NCBI RefSeq assembly: GCF_029094505.1
Contig: NZ_CP119108.1
Location: 1,984,001-2,048,000 of the forward strand
Direction: 5' to 3'
Source: Microbacterium horticulturae
GTDB lineage: Bacteria > Actinomycetota > Actinomycetes > Actinomycetales > Microbacteriaceae
DNA: 64,000 nt
In this document: positions 15,815 through 25,905 of the stretch, piece after piece
Layout of the letters: the number at the start of each line of letters is the position of its first letter
Position numbering within the stretch: the first letter of the stretch is position 1
Position numbers and translations under genes: made by a program
Notes under the pieces: model-generated
What the model was told of the DNA's origin: nothing
What the model saw: only the letters and a program-made list of their open reading frames with translations
The model's database searches: none

Positions 15815-16918
15815 CTACGAACGCAGTCGCTGTGCGGCGGACGCGATGCGCTCATCCGGCGCCGTCAGCGAGAACCGGATGTGCTGGGGGAAATGCGGCC
15901 CGTAGAAGTGCCCCGGTCCTGCGAGGATCCCCAGGTCGGCGAGACGATCCAGGCTCTCCCAGGCATCCCTGCCCTCGGTCGCCCAGAGATACAGTCCCGC
16001 TTCACTGCCGTCGATGCGGAATCCCGCGGCCTCGACCGCGGGCCTCAGAAGCTCGCGCCGACGCCGGTAGCGCTCCTTCTGCGTCGCCACGTGGGCGTCA
16101 TCGCCGAGAGCGGCGACCATCGCGTGCTGCACGGGGCCCGGCAGCATCAGGCCAAGGTGCTTGCGTGCCGTCAGCAGGCCCGCGACGAGCCTCTCGTCTC
16201 CGGCGAGGAAGGCCGCGCGGTATCCGGCCAGGTTCGACTGCTTGCTCAGCGAGTACACGGCCAGCACCCCGGCCGCGTCGCCGCCGGTCACCCGTGCATC
16301 GAGGATCGATGGAATGGGCTCATCGTCCCAGGGCGCGTCCCAGCCGAGCTCGGCATAGCACTCGTCCCCGGCGATGACGGCGCCGAGCTCACGCGCCCGC
16401 CTCACCGCCGTTGTTAGAGACGGGATGCCGCGGACCCGCCCATCGGGATTGCCCGGGCTGTTCAGCCACACCAGCCGCGTGCCGACCGGCCATTCCTCGG
16501 GCTCGTCGGCGGCGAGCGGCGTGGCGCCGACCAGCCGCGCGCCGACCTCGTATGTCGGGTACGCCGCCCGCGGGTGCACCACGATGTCGCCGGGGCCGAG
16601 ACCGAGCAGCAGCGGAAGGAGCGCGACGAGCTCCTTGGAGCCGACCGTCGGCAGGACCTGCGAAGGCGTCAGGCCGGCCACCCCGCGACGGCGTGCGAAC
16701 CACTCCGCGATCGCCTCACGCAGGACGGGGATGCCCACCGTCTGCGGGTACGCGTGTGCGTCGGTCGCAGCCGTCAGTGCCTCACGGACGACGGCGGGCG
16801 TGGCATCCACCGGTGATCCGATGGAGAGGTCGACGATGCCGTCGGGGTGCGACCTGGCGCGCGCGGCATACGGAGCGACAGCATCCCAGGGATACTCCGC
16901 GAGGTCGGCGACGCCCAC
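15815..16918 (-). CDS. dapC: N-succinyldiaminopimelate aminotransferase
   Basis: This 367-residue fold-type I aminotransferase shows LVWLNSPGNPDGRV, VIAGDECYAELGWD and the PLP-lysine motif SLSKQSNLAGYRAAF. The close link to a 7Fe ferredoxin gene and the length match actinobacterial DapC. It converts N-succinyl-2-amino-6-oxopimelate to N-succinyl-LL-diaminopimelate, between DapD and DapE. The chosen start is GTG 16918, two bases after the fdxA stop; the frame extends upstream into fdxA but without independent support. Translation is probably coupled to fdxA. A role in amino acid deamination more broadly is possible. Confidence 0.88.
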   Translation of the reverse strand: MGVADLAEYPWDAVAPYAARARSHPDGIVDLSIGSPVDATPAVVREALTAATDAHAYPQTVGIPVLREAIAEWFARRRGVAGLTPSQVLPTVGSKELVALLPLLLGLGPGDIVVHPRAAYPTYEVGARLVGATPLAADEPEEWPVGTRLVWLNSPGNPDGRVRGIPSLTTAVRRARELGAVIAGDECYAELGWDAPWDDEPIPSILDARVTGGDAAGVLAVYSLSKQSNLAGYRAAFLAGDERLVAGLLTARKHLGLMLPGPVQHAMVAALGDDAHVATQKERYRRRRELLRPAVEAAGFRIDGSEAGLYLWATEGRDAWESLDRLADLGILAGPGHFYGPHFPQHIRFSLTAPDERIASAAQRLRS

Positions 16919-16920
16919 GG

Positions 16921-17241
16921 TCAGCCGTTCTGGGGCGGGAGGGCTGCCACGAGCGGGTGGTCCTTGTGGATCACTCCCACCTTGGCTGCGCCGCCGGGCG
17001 AACCCAGATCGTCGAAGAACTCGACGTTGGCCTTGTAGTAGTCGGCCCACTCCTCGGGCAGGTCGTCCTCGTAGTAGATCGCCTCCACCGGGCACACCGG
17101 TTCGCAGGCACCGCAGTCGACGCACTCGTCGGGATGGATGTACAGCGAGCGGTCGCCTTCATAGATGCAGTCGACCGGGCACTCGTCGACGCAGGCGCGG
17201 TCTTTGACATCCACACACGGCAGGGCGATCACATACGTCAC
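16921..17241 (-). CDS. fdxA: 7Fe ferredoxin [3Fe-4S][4Fe-4S]
   Basis: The 106-residue protein has cysteines at 9, 17, 21, 25, 40, 43, 46 and 50. By analogy with Azotobacter ferredoxin I the 3Fe-4S cluster would use C9, C17 and C50, and the 4Fe-4S cluster C21, C40, C43 and C46, leaving C25 free. The sequence begins [17 protein letters not shown], and a C-terminal extension ([13 protein letters not shown]) is typical of actinobacterial FdxA/FdxC. It is a low-potential electron carrier in the cytoplasm. It directly precedes dapC (2-bp gap), a linkage conserved in actinobacteria (Rv1177-Rv1178, from memory). Confidence 0.95.
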   Translation of the reverse strand: MTYVIALPCVDVKDRACVDECPVDCIYEGDRSLYIHPDECVDCGACEPVCPVEAIYYEDDLPEEWADYYKANVEFFDDLGSPGGAAKVGVIHKDHPLVAALPPQNG

Positions 17242-17250
17242 GCCGCCAGT

Positions 17251-17640
17251 CTAGTTGCCTGTGCTGCTGTGCGCCCTCGACACGTCAGGCCACGCGACCA
17301 CCACGATCGCGACGATGATGAGCCCGATACCCCACACCAGACCGAGATTGATCTCACCCTTCGCCACGGCCGGCACCACCACCGAGCCGCCCGGGCCCGT
17401 GCCCGAGAAGAGCACCGTCGCGGCGAGGGCGCCGACGCCTCCGGCCAGTGCCGCCCAGCGGTCGGCGGTCATCCCCCGCATCGCCACGAGCATCGCGGCG
17501 ATGCCGATGAGTGCGAGGATCAACCCGACCGGCACGGCGCCGAGGGTATAGGCCTGCGCTATCGTTCCCGCCGTACCGTATACGGCGCCGATCAACAGGG
17601 CGATCACCCACGTCAGCACCCGGATCAGCGTGTTCATCAC
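17251..17640 (-). CDS. Small four-helix membrane protein, unknown
   Basis: The 129-residue, strongly hydrophobic protein has four likely membrane helices: about 6-28, 33-53, 62-82 and 96-116. A short polar tail, WPDVSRAHSSTGN, follows. It lies 9 bp upstream of fdxA on the same strand. Proteins of this type beside ferredoxin genes in actinobacteria have been given a DUF6113-like label, but I am not sure of that assignment. No catalytic or binding motif is visible. Confidence 0.65.
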   Translation of the reverse strand: MMNTLIRVLTWVIALLIGAVYGTAGTIAQAYTLGAVPVGLILALIGIAAMLVAMRGMTADRWAALAGGVGALAATVLFSGTGPGGSVVVPAVAKGEINLGLVWGIGLIIVAIVVVAWPDVSRAHSSTGN

Positions 17641-17665
17641 CGCGTCAGTCTACGTCGCACGGCTG

Positions 17666-17980
17666 TCAGGCGGCCCAGCCCCACAGGCGCAGGACGGCAG
17701 CGACCACGGCTGCGGCCACGACCACGACGAGAAACGGCGCCCGCAGCAGCAAGAGCCCTGCCGCGACCGCGACGGCGGGAATGCGGGCGTCGACGACGAC
17801 GGCCTGGCCGACGCCCAGCGTCTGCACGGCGACAAGCGCTGCGAGAAGTGCGACGGTCAGCAGGTCGGCGACGCGCGAGGGCCGGGGCGCCTCCATGACA
17901 CGGGCCGGCACCAGATAGCCGAGGGTCTTCAGCGCCACGCAGATGATCGCCGCGAGCAGGACGGCGTTCCACAGGGTCAC
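17666..17980 (-). CDS. azlD: AzlD-family branched-chain amino acid transport subunit
   Basis: The 104-residue protein has three to four hydrophobic helices and the AzlD-type middle segment LKTLGYLVPARVMEAPRPSR, where a conserved arginine and proline follow the first helix. AzlD is the small partner of AzlC in exporters of leucine and related amino acids or analogues. Its ATG overlaps the stop of azlC (ATGA), so the pair is co-translated. Confidence 0.85.
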   Translation of the reverse strand: MTLWNAVLLAAIICVALKTLGYLVPARVMEAPRPSRVADLLTVALLAALVAVQTLGVGQAVVVDARIPAVAVAAGLLLLRAPFLVVVVAAAVVAAVLRLWGWAA

Positions 17981-18720
17981 GGCAGCCCCTCCCGCTCGGG
18001 CACGTCGTCGGGCTCCGCCGGCGGCGTGTCGTCACGGCCGAGCCAGTTGAACCACCCGACGACGACGGCGACAACGGCGGCGACGATCACGGGGAGACCG
18101 GGCATCAGCACCGGAGTGAACGCTGCGGCGATGACGGCGGCGGCGATGCCCACCGCCACCGCCTGCCGGCGCTTCAGGCGGGGCCACAGCAGTGCCAGAA
18201 ACGCGGCGGCGGCCGCGGCATCCAACCCATACGCCTTCGGATCGCCCAGCACGTCTCCCAAGAGCGCGCCGGCGAGCGTCGTGACATTCCAGCCGGTGTA
18301 GATGCCCAGCCCCGTCACCCAGAAGCCGAGCCGCTGCGCGCGTGTGTCCGTCTGGCCGAGCGCGACCGCCGTCGACTCGTCGATCGTGACGTGTGCGGCC
18401 GCAGCGCGGCGCCAGAACCCTCCCCCCAGCAGCGGCGCCATCCGCATGCCGTAGGCGACGTTGCGCACGCCGAGCAGCGCCGACGACGCTATCGCGGCGG
18501 GAATCGCCGCCAGTCCCCCGCTGCCGATCACCCCGATGAACGCGAACTGCGACCCGCCGGTGAACATCACGAGGCTCAGCACGCACGTCTGCCAGACGTC
18601 AAGGCCGGACACCGTCGCGAGGGCACCGAACGAGATGCCGTACGCGCTCGTCGCCAGCGCCACGCCCAGGCCGTCGCGCACCGCACGGCGGCGGGCTGCA
18701 GCATCCACCCCTTCCGTCAC
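17977..18720 (-). CDS. azlC: AzlC-family branched-chain amino acid exporter
   Basis: This 247-residue membrane protein starts at GTG 18720. The segments GVALATSAYGISFGALAT and LSLVMFTGGSQFAFIGVIG are characteristic of AzlC (LIV-E family), and TIDESTAVAL lies in the conserved cytoplasmic loop. It has about seven or eight helices and an acidic C-terminal tail (DDTPPAEPDDVPE). Together with AzlD it would export branched-chain or aromatic amino acids. No Lrp- or AzlB-like regulator is adjacent. A 333-bp repeat-rich noncoding stretch separates it from typA. Confidence 0.9.
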   Translation of the reverse strand: MTEGVDAAARRRAVRDGLGVALATSAYGISFGALATVSGLDVWQTCVLSLVMFTGGSQFAFIGVIGSGGLAAIPAAIASSALLGVRNVAYGMRMAPLLGGGFWRRAAAAHVTIDESTAVALGQTDTRAQRLGFWVTGLGIYTGWNVTTLAGALLGDVLGDPKAYGLDAAAAAAFLALLWPRLKRRQAVAVGIAAAVIAAAFTPVLMPGLPVIVAAVVAVVVGWFNWLGRDDTPPAEPDDVPEREGLP

Positions 18721-18820
18721 GACATGAGCCTACCGGCGGCCGCGCGGCGTTCGTTGCCCGCTGATCCTTCGCGAGCTCACGCTGGTGCACGGTCTTGCGC
18801 CCTTGAAGCGTGCACAAGTG

Positions 18821-18871
18821 TGCTCTCGCGGCGCGCATGCTCTCGCCGCGCGTGTTCTCTCGGCGGCACGC
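18821..18871. repeat. Three 17-bp degenerate tandem repeats
   Basis: The units tgctctcgcggcgcgca (18821), tgctctcgccgcgcgtg (18838) and ttctctcggcggcacgc (18855) abut one another and share the core tctcg(c/g)(c/g)gc. Confidence 0.6.
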
Positions 18872-18933
18872 GGCGGCGTGCACACGCGGCGGCGCGCCCC
18901 GCGCACATCGGCGCGCCGCGCGCACATCAAACC

Positions 18934-18977
18934 GTCGAGTGCACATCAATCCGTCGGTGGTTTGATGTGCACTCGAC
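18934..18977. repeat. Perfect 16-bp inverted repeat, 12-base loop
   Basis: GTCGAGTGCACATCAA (18934-18949) is followed after 12 bases by its exact complement (18962-18977). A partial extra copy of the half-site, CACATCAAACCGTCG, lies directly to the left. The hairpin is 76 bp past the typA stop and could terminate typA transcription, though no T-run follows. Confidence 0.7.
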
Positions 18978-19053
18978 AAACTCATATGAATTCGCCGGAT
19001 GGCGCGGGGCGAGACACGCGCCTGCGCTCCGCGCCTGCGCCCTCGCGGCGAGC

Positions 19054-20967
<1,914 letters not shown>

Positions 20968-21051
20968 GGCCGAGGCACCTTTCGGTGGGAAGAAGAGGGA
21001 TGCGGGGGCCCTGTCGTACAGCAGGTTCGCGACGCGGCGGAGAACGCAGAA

Positions 21052-21094
21052 GGCGCCCGCCCCGCAACGATTCTATCGTTTCGAGGCGGGCGCC
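21052..21094 (-). terminator. Two-part stem-loop terminator after the first peptide ABC operon
   Basis: The outer 10-bp arms GGCGCCCGCC (21052-21061) and its exact complement (21085-21094) enclose an inner 6-bp stem AACGAT/ATCGTT (21066-21071 and 21075-21080). It starts 24 bases after the binding-protein stop codon, and CTTCTGCGTTCT follows on the transcribed strand. It should insulate typA from the transporter operon. Confidence 0.75.
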
Positions 21095-21118
21095 CTGTTC
21101 AGCAGGCGCTCAGGCGCT

Positions 21119-22810
21119 CTACTCGGTGAAGCCCACCTTGGTCCAGTCCACCGACATGAACGTCGACGGACCGTAGTTGGCGAGGTTCTTGTCGACGACC
21201 GTGACGTTCGGGTAGGGGTAGATCGGGAGCATCGGCATGTAACCCGCGATGACCTCGTTGATCTGCTGCGCGATCTTCAGACGCTTGGACTGGTCGAGCT
21301 CCGAGTTGGCCTGCGACCACAGGTCGCCCAGCTTCTCATCGGTGACGAACGCGAAGTTCTGTCCGTCTCCACCCGGCTTCATCTCCGGGTAGAAGAGCGA
21401 CTCGCTCGACGAGATCGGGAACAGCGTGCCCTGCCAGCCGAACGTGGCCATCTCGTACTTGCCGGCCATGATGTTCGTGAAGTAGTCGGCCGAGGGCACC
21501 GGGTCGAGGGTCACATCGATGTCGATCTTCTTCAGCGACGCCTGGATCTGCTGCGCGCGCAGCTCGTTCGACTTCGTCCCCTGCGGGATGATGACCGAGA
21601 GCTTGAGCGTCTTGCCGTCCTTGGTCCACTTGCCGTCGGCGTTGGTCCACCCCGCGGTCTCGAGCGACTTCTTGGCCGCGTCGAGGTCGTAGGGCAGCTT
21701 CTCGCCCATGGTGTCGGTGTAGCCCTTCTGGCCGGGCATGAAGAGCCAGTCGCCCATCGTGGTCGCCTGGACGCCCAGCGGCTCGTTGGCCGTCTTGGCC
21801 ATCAGCTCACGGTCGACGGCCTGCGCGATCGCCTTGCGGACGTTGACGTCGTCCAGCGGCGCCTGCAGTCCGTTGAAGGTGATCTGCGAGTACGTCAGAC
21901 CGCCCGAGTTGAGGGCCTTGGCCCCCGACTTCTTGAGAGCGGCGGTGTAAGTGTCGACGTCCTGCACCTCGACGGCGTTGATCTCGTTGTTCGAGAAGGC
22001 CTGGGCCTGCGAGCCCTGGTCGATGACCGTCCAGGTGATCTTGTCGAGCTTCGGCTTCTCACCCCACCAGTTGGGGTTGGGCGTCTCGGTGTAGACCTTC
22101 GCGTTGTTGTCGATCTTCGACATCACGAACGGACCGCTGGAGGGCAGCGGCTTGGTCGTGAAGCTGGCCCACTTGTCCGGGTCGCTTGCGATGGCCTTCG
22201 GCACGGCCGGCGTGGTCAGCAGCGCCTGCCAGTCGGCGTAGGGCGACGAGAACGTGAACGTGAACTCGTAGTCGCTCTTGACGTCGAAGCTGGAGACCTG
22301 GTCGAAACCGGCCGACGAGGCGATGTTGAACTTGTCGTTCTTGCCCGAGAGCGCCGCGAAGGTCGCCTTGTAGTCGTTCGCCGTCAGCGGCGTGCCGTCT
22401 TCCCAGACCGCCTTGTCGTTGAGCTTCACATCGACCGTCTGCGGGTCTTTGCTGGTCAGCTCGATCGAGGTCGCGTAGTTGGGGTCGGGCTCGACACCGC
22501 CATCCTTGGTCGCCTTGTACGGCGTACCCATGATGGGTGCCTGCATGTTGACGACCGGGACGTTCGCACCCTGCGTCGTGCTGATGTTCCAGTTACCCTC
22601 ATCGGTACCACTGGACAGAACGGCCAGGTTCAGCGTGCCGCCCTGCTGGAGCTGCGAGGCCGGGACATCGGTCCAACCGACGAGCGGAAGCTGTGCGGCT
22701 TCGCTCTTCGTGTTGGTGGGCGTGGCGTTGGGCTGTGCACAACCGGCCAGTGCAAGACCGGTCGCGCCGAGCACAGCGACAGCCGCAAGAGCTGTGGTTC
22801 TGCGGTTCAT
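21119..22810 (-). CDS. Peptide-type ABC transporter substrate-binding lipoprotein (family 5)
   Basis: The 563-residue protein begins with a lipoprotein signal whose lipobox LALAGC puts the modified cysteine at position 24. The mature part is an SBP_bac_5 fold with LNLAVLSSGTD, the VDVKLNDKAVWEDGTPLTANDY segment typical of OppA/DppA proteins, and GWQGTLFPISSSESLFYPE. It would be anchored outside the membrane and deliver oligopeptides or a related solute to the permeases encoded upstream. It is the last gene of its operon (permease B, permease C, ATPase, binding protein). A short hairpin lies between the ATPase stop and its start, and a strong ribosome site GAAGAGGAAG precedes the ATG. Confidence 0.92.
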   Translation of the reverse strand: MNRRTTALAAVAVLGATGLALAGCAQPNATPTNTKSEAAQLPLVGWTDVPASQLQQGGTLNLAVLSSGTDEGNWNISTTQGANVPVVNMQAPIMGTPYKATKDGGVEPDPNYATSIELTSKDPQTVDVKLNDKAVWEDGTPLTANDYKATFAALSGKNDKFNIASSAGFDQVSSFDVKSDYEFTFTFSSPYADWQALLTTPAVPKAIASDPDKWASFTTKPLPSSGPFVMSKIDNNAKVYTETPNPNWWGEKPKLDKITWTVIDQGSQAQAFSNNEINAVEVQDVDTYTAALKKSGAKALNSGGLTYSQITFNGLQAPLDDVNVRKAIAQAVDRELMAKTANEPLGVQATTMGDWLFMPGQKGYTDTMGEKLPYDLDAAKKSLETAGWTNADGKWTKDGKTLKLSVIIPQGTKSNELRAQQIQASLKKIDIDVTLDPVPSADYFTNIMAGKYEMATFGWQGTLFPISSSESLFYPEMKPGGDGQNFAFVTDEKLGDLWSQANSELDQSKRLKIAQQINEVIAGYMPMLPIYPYPNVTVVDKNLANYGPSTFMSVDWTKVGFTE

Positions 22811-22832
22811 GTGCTTCCTCTTCTTCTGTGTG

Positions 22833-22852
22833 TCCCGTCTGTCTCGACGGGA
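22833..22852 (-). other. Small 7-bp hairpin before the binding-protein gene
   Basis: TCCCGTC (22833-22839) and GACGGGA (22846-22852) form a stem in the 54-base gap between the ATPase stop and the binding-protein start. It may stabilise the 3' part of the mRNA or set a processing site. Confidence 0.4.
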
Positions 22853-22864
22853 GTCTGGGGGACG

Positions 22865-24973
22865 TCAGCCGACGACCAGGGTGTTCCGATCCACGTGGTG
22901 GCAGGCGACCAGGTCGCCGTTGTGATCGATGAGCTCCGGGTCCTTCGCGTCGCACAATGCACGCTCCGCGTCGCCGAGGATTCGGTACAGCGGGCAGCGG
23001 GTGCGGAAGCGGCATCCATCGATCCGCTCCGCCGGGCTCGGCAGGTCTCCCTGCAACAGCACCCGCTCGCGCGTGCGCTCGATCGCCGGGTCGGGGATCG
23101 GCGCCGCCGACATCAGCGCCTGCGTGTACGGGTGCTTCGGGCGGTCGAAGACCTCGGCGATCTCGCCGTACTCGACGATCTTGCCGAGATACATGACCGC
23201 GACGTCGTCGGCGATCTGCCGCACCACCGCCAGGTCGTGTGCGACGAAGATCAGCGAGAGGCCGAGCTGGTCGCGCAGATCCTGCAGCAGGTTGATGACG
23301 CCCGCCTGGATCGACACGTCGAGCGCGGAGACCGGCTCGTCGAGCACGAGGATCTTCGGGTCGGTCGCGAGTCCTCGTGCGATGCCGATGCGCTGACGCT
23401 GGCCGCCCGAGAACTCGTGCGGGTAGCGGTCGAGCATCGACGGGTCCAAACCCACGAGATCAAGGAGCTCGGAGACGCGCTCGTTGCGCTTCTCACGCGA
23501 CACACCCTGGGCCAGCAGCGGCTCGCCGACGACATCGCCGATCGGCAGGCGCGGGTCCACGGCCGCGGCCGGGTCCTGGAAGACGATCTGGATGTCGCTG
23601 CGCACTTGCCGGCGCGTGTGGGAGGTGAGCTTCGCCACATCTTTGCCGACGACTTCGATCGAGCCCGACTGGGGCTTGACGAGCTCCAGGAGCTCGAGGA
23701 TCGTCGTGGTCTTGCCGCAGCCGGACTCTCCGACGATCGCGAGCGTCCGCCCCGGCTTGAGGTGGAAGGAGACGCCGTCGACCGCGCGCACCGTGCCCAC
23801 CTGACGGCGGAACACCCCGCCCTTCATCAGCGGGAAGTGCTTCTTGAGGTCCTTGACGACCAGGACCGGCTCGGCATCGGCCGGCACCTCGCGGGCCACG
23901 AGAGCCTCCGGCCGGGGGAAGATCTCGGGCCGGGTGAGCTCGCCCGAGAGGATCTCGCCCGAACGGTGGCAGGCCGACAGGTGGCCGTCCGGCCCGCCAT
24001 GTTCGACGAGCGTCGGCTCTTCGGCGCGGCAGATGTCGATGGCGGCCGGGCAGCGCGCGGCGAACGGGCAGCCCTTCGGCAGGTTCGCCAGCGACGGCGG
24101 CCGCCCCTCCAGCGGCACGAGTCGGCTGGTGCCGGCGGTCCGGATGTTCGGCACCGACCGCAGCAGACCGATCGTGTAGGGCATGGTCGGCTCGGTGAAG
24201 ACCTGATCGACCGTGCCCGACTCCACGAGCTTTCCGGCGTACATCACCGCGACCCGGTCAGCTTGACCGGCGACGACCCCGAGGTCGTGCGTGATCAATG
24301 ACACCGCGGCACCGGTGAGACGCTTGGCCTCTTGCAGCACCTCGAGGATCTGGGCCTGGATCGTGACGTCGAGCGCCGTGGTGGGCTCGTCGGCGATGAT
24401 CAGGCGAGGATCGTTGGCGATCGCCATCGCGATCATCGCGCGCTGGCGCATGCCGCCCGAGTACTCGTGGGGGAACGCCTGCGCACGCCGTGTCGGGTCG
24501 GGGATCCCGACGATCTTGAGCAGCTCCACCGCGCGTGCAGCAGCGGCTTGCTTGCTGAGGGCCCTGTCATGGAGCCGCAGGGCTTCGGAGATCTGATCGC
24601 CGACGGTGTACACCGGTGTGAGCGCCGAGAGCGGGTCCTGGAAGACCATGGCGATCTCACTGCCGCGGATGTGGCTGAGGTGCCGATCGTTCATCTTCAG
24701 CAGCGAGGTGCCGTTGTAGAGGATCTCGCCCTCGATCACGGCGGTGTCGGGCAGGAGCCCCATGATCGCCAGCGACGAGACGGACTTGCCCGATCCGGAT
24801 TCGCCGACGATGCCGAGGAACTCGCCCTCTTCAATGGTGTAGCTGATGTCGCGCACAGCGCGCACGTCGCCCGATCGCTGCGGGAACGTCACGGACAGGT
24901 TGCGGACCTCGAGCAGGGGCGTGCCCCCGCGAGGTGTGGCCGACGGCTGCGGCTGAGCGAGAGTCTCAGGCAC
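22865..24973 (-). CDS. Fused DppD-DppF-type ABC transporter ATP-binding protein
   Basis: The 702-residue chain joins two ATPase domains. The first has Walker A GESGSGKS at 57-64 and signature YSGGMRQRAMIA; the second, from about residue 370, has GESGCGKTT and FSGGQRQRIGIARG. Each is followed by the oligopeptide_HPY extension with a cysteine-rich tail (GCPFAARCPAAIDICRAEEP, then CRFRTRCPLYRI), as in OppD/DppF. The fusion gives both motor subunits of a peptide importer from one gene. The start overlaps the end of the upstream permease gene by 8 bases. Confidence 0.93.
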   Translation of the reverse strand: MPETLAQPQPSATPRGGTPLLEVRNLSVTFPQRSGDVRAVRDISYTIEEGEFLGIVGESGSGKSVSSLAIMGLLPDTAVIEGEILYNGTSLLKMNDRHLSHIRGSEIAMVFQDPLSALTPVYTVGDQISEALRLHDRALSKQAAAARAVELLKIVGIPDPTRRAQAFPHEYSGGMRQRAMIAMAIANDPRLIIADEPTTALDVTIQAQILEVLQEAKRLTGAAVSLITHDLGVVAGQADRVAVMYAGKLVESGTVDQVFTEPTMPYTIGLLRSVPNIRTAGTSRLVPLEGRPPSLANLPKGCPFAARCPAAIDICRAEEPTLVEHGGPDGHLSACHRSGEILSGELTRPEIFPRPEALVAREVPADAEPVLVVKDLKKHFPLMKGGVFRRQVGTVRAVDGVSFHLKPGRTLAIVGESGCGKTTTILELLELVKPQSGSIEVVGKDVAKLTSHTRRQVRSDIQIVFQDPAAAVDPRLPIGDVVGEPLLAQGVSREKRNERVSELLDLVGLDPSMLDRYPHEFSGGQRQRIGIARGLATDPKILVLDEPVSALDVSIQAGVINLLQDLRDQLGLSLIFVAHDLAVVRQIADDVAVMYLGKIVEYGEIAEVFDRPKHPYTQALMSAAPIPDPAIERTRERVLLQGDLPSPAERIDGCRFRTRCPLYRILGDAERALCDAKDPELIDHNGDLVACHHVDRNTLVVG

Positions 24974-25904
24974 GGTTCACCCCCGAGGTCGGGTCGATGG
25001 CATCGCGCAGCGCGTCACCGACGAGGCTGATGGCCAGCAGCAGCAAGATCAGCGTGCCGGCCGGGAAGAGGAACAGCCACGGCCGCGTCGTGGCTGCCGA
25101 CTGGCCGTTGGCCAGCAGCGTGCCCAGCGAGACGGCGGGCGGCTGGACGCCGAAGCCGAAGAAGCTCAGGCTCGTCTCGGCAAGGATCATGGCCGCGATC
25201 CCCAGCGTCGCGTCGATGATCAGCAGCGACGCCACGTTCGGGATGATGTGTCGACGGACCACCGACCACGTCCCGAAGCCCATGTACCGCGCGGCCTTGA
25301 CGAACTCACGCTCGCGAAGCGAGCGCGTCTGGTTGCGGATCACCTGCGCCATGATCATCCAGCCGGTCACCGCGAGGAAGATCATCATCACCACCCAGCT
25401 GCCCTTCGTGAAGGGGTACAACAGGATCAGGATGAAGAACGCCGGCAGAACCAGCAGCAGGTCGATCACCCACGCGATCGCCTTCTCTGCCGCGCCGCCC
25501 AAGTAGCCGGCGGTCGCGCCGAGGACACCGGCGATGATCGTGGACGCGGGGCCGGCGATGAAGCCGATGATCAACGACTTCTGCAAACCCGACACTATCT
25601 GCGCGAACAGGTCGTGCCCGAGAATGTCGGTGCCGAACCAGTGCAGGACGGTCGGCGGGTAGTTCATGTTGTCGACGTCCTGATCGGTCGGCGACCACTG
25701 CGTCAAGAACTGGCCGAAGATCGCCCACAGGACGAAGAAGACGATGACGACGCCGCCGATCCAGAATCGGGGCGAGTGCTGCAGTCGGCGCCAGATGACC
25801 CGGCCACGTGAGGCCGGCTTGGCGGCCAGGACCGTCTCGATCTCTTCGGGCTCGGCTGCGGCGTCGTCGGACTGGGTGAGCAGCCCTGCTTCGGGCATGG
25901 CCAT
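24966..25904 (-). CDS. Peptide-type ABC transporter permease (DppC-like)
   Basis: The 312-residue inner-membrane permease has an N-terminal cytoplasmic region, an N-terminal OppC_N helix (FWIGGVVIVFFVLWAIFG) and about five further helices. The EAA-type coupling loop reads EFVKAARYMGFGTWSVVRRHIIPN. The segment LHWFGTDILGHDLFAQIVSG is the usual DppC motif. It pairs with the DppB-like permease, whose gene ends 2 bp upstream, and overlaps the ATPase start. Confidence 0.93.
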   Translation of the reverse strand: MAMPEAGLLTQSDDAAAEPEEIETVLAAKPASRGRVIWRRLQHSPRFWIGGVVIVFFVLWAIFGQFLTQWSPTDQDVDNMNYPPTVLHWFGTDILGHDLFAQIVSGLQKSLIIGFIAGPASTIIAGVLGATAGYLGGAAEKAIAWVIDLLLVLPAFFILILLYPFTKGSWVVMMIFLAVTGWMIMAQVIRNQTRSLREREFVKAARYMGFGTWSVVRRHIIPNVASLLIIDATLGIAAMILAETSLSFFGFGVQPPAVSLGTLLANGQSAATTRPWLFLFPAGTLILLLLAISLVGDALRDAIDPTSGVNRA

Positions 25905-25905
25905 G

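Larger units (their letters stand above)
18721..19053. other. Repeat-rich noncoding gap between azlC and typA
   Basis: I see no gene in these 333 bases. They hold a 17-bp degenerate tandem array (18821-18871), a run of gcgcgc-rich sequence, and a 16-bp perfect hairpin (18934-18977). Open frames here are short, Arg/Ala-rich and lack ribosome sites. Confidence 0.6.
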
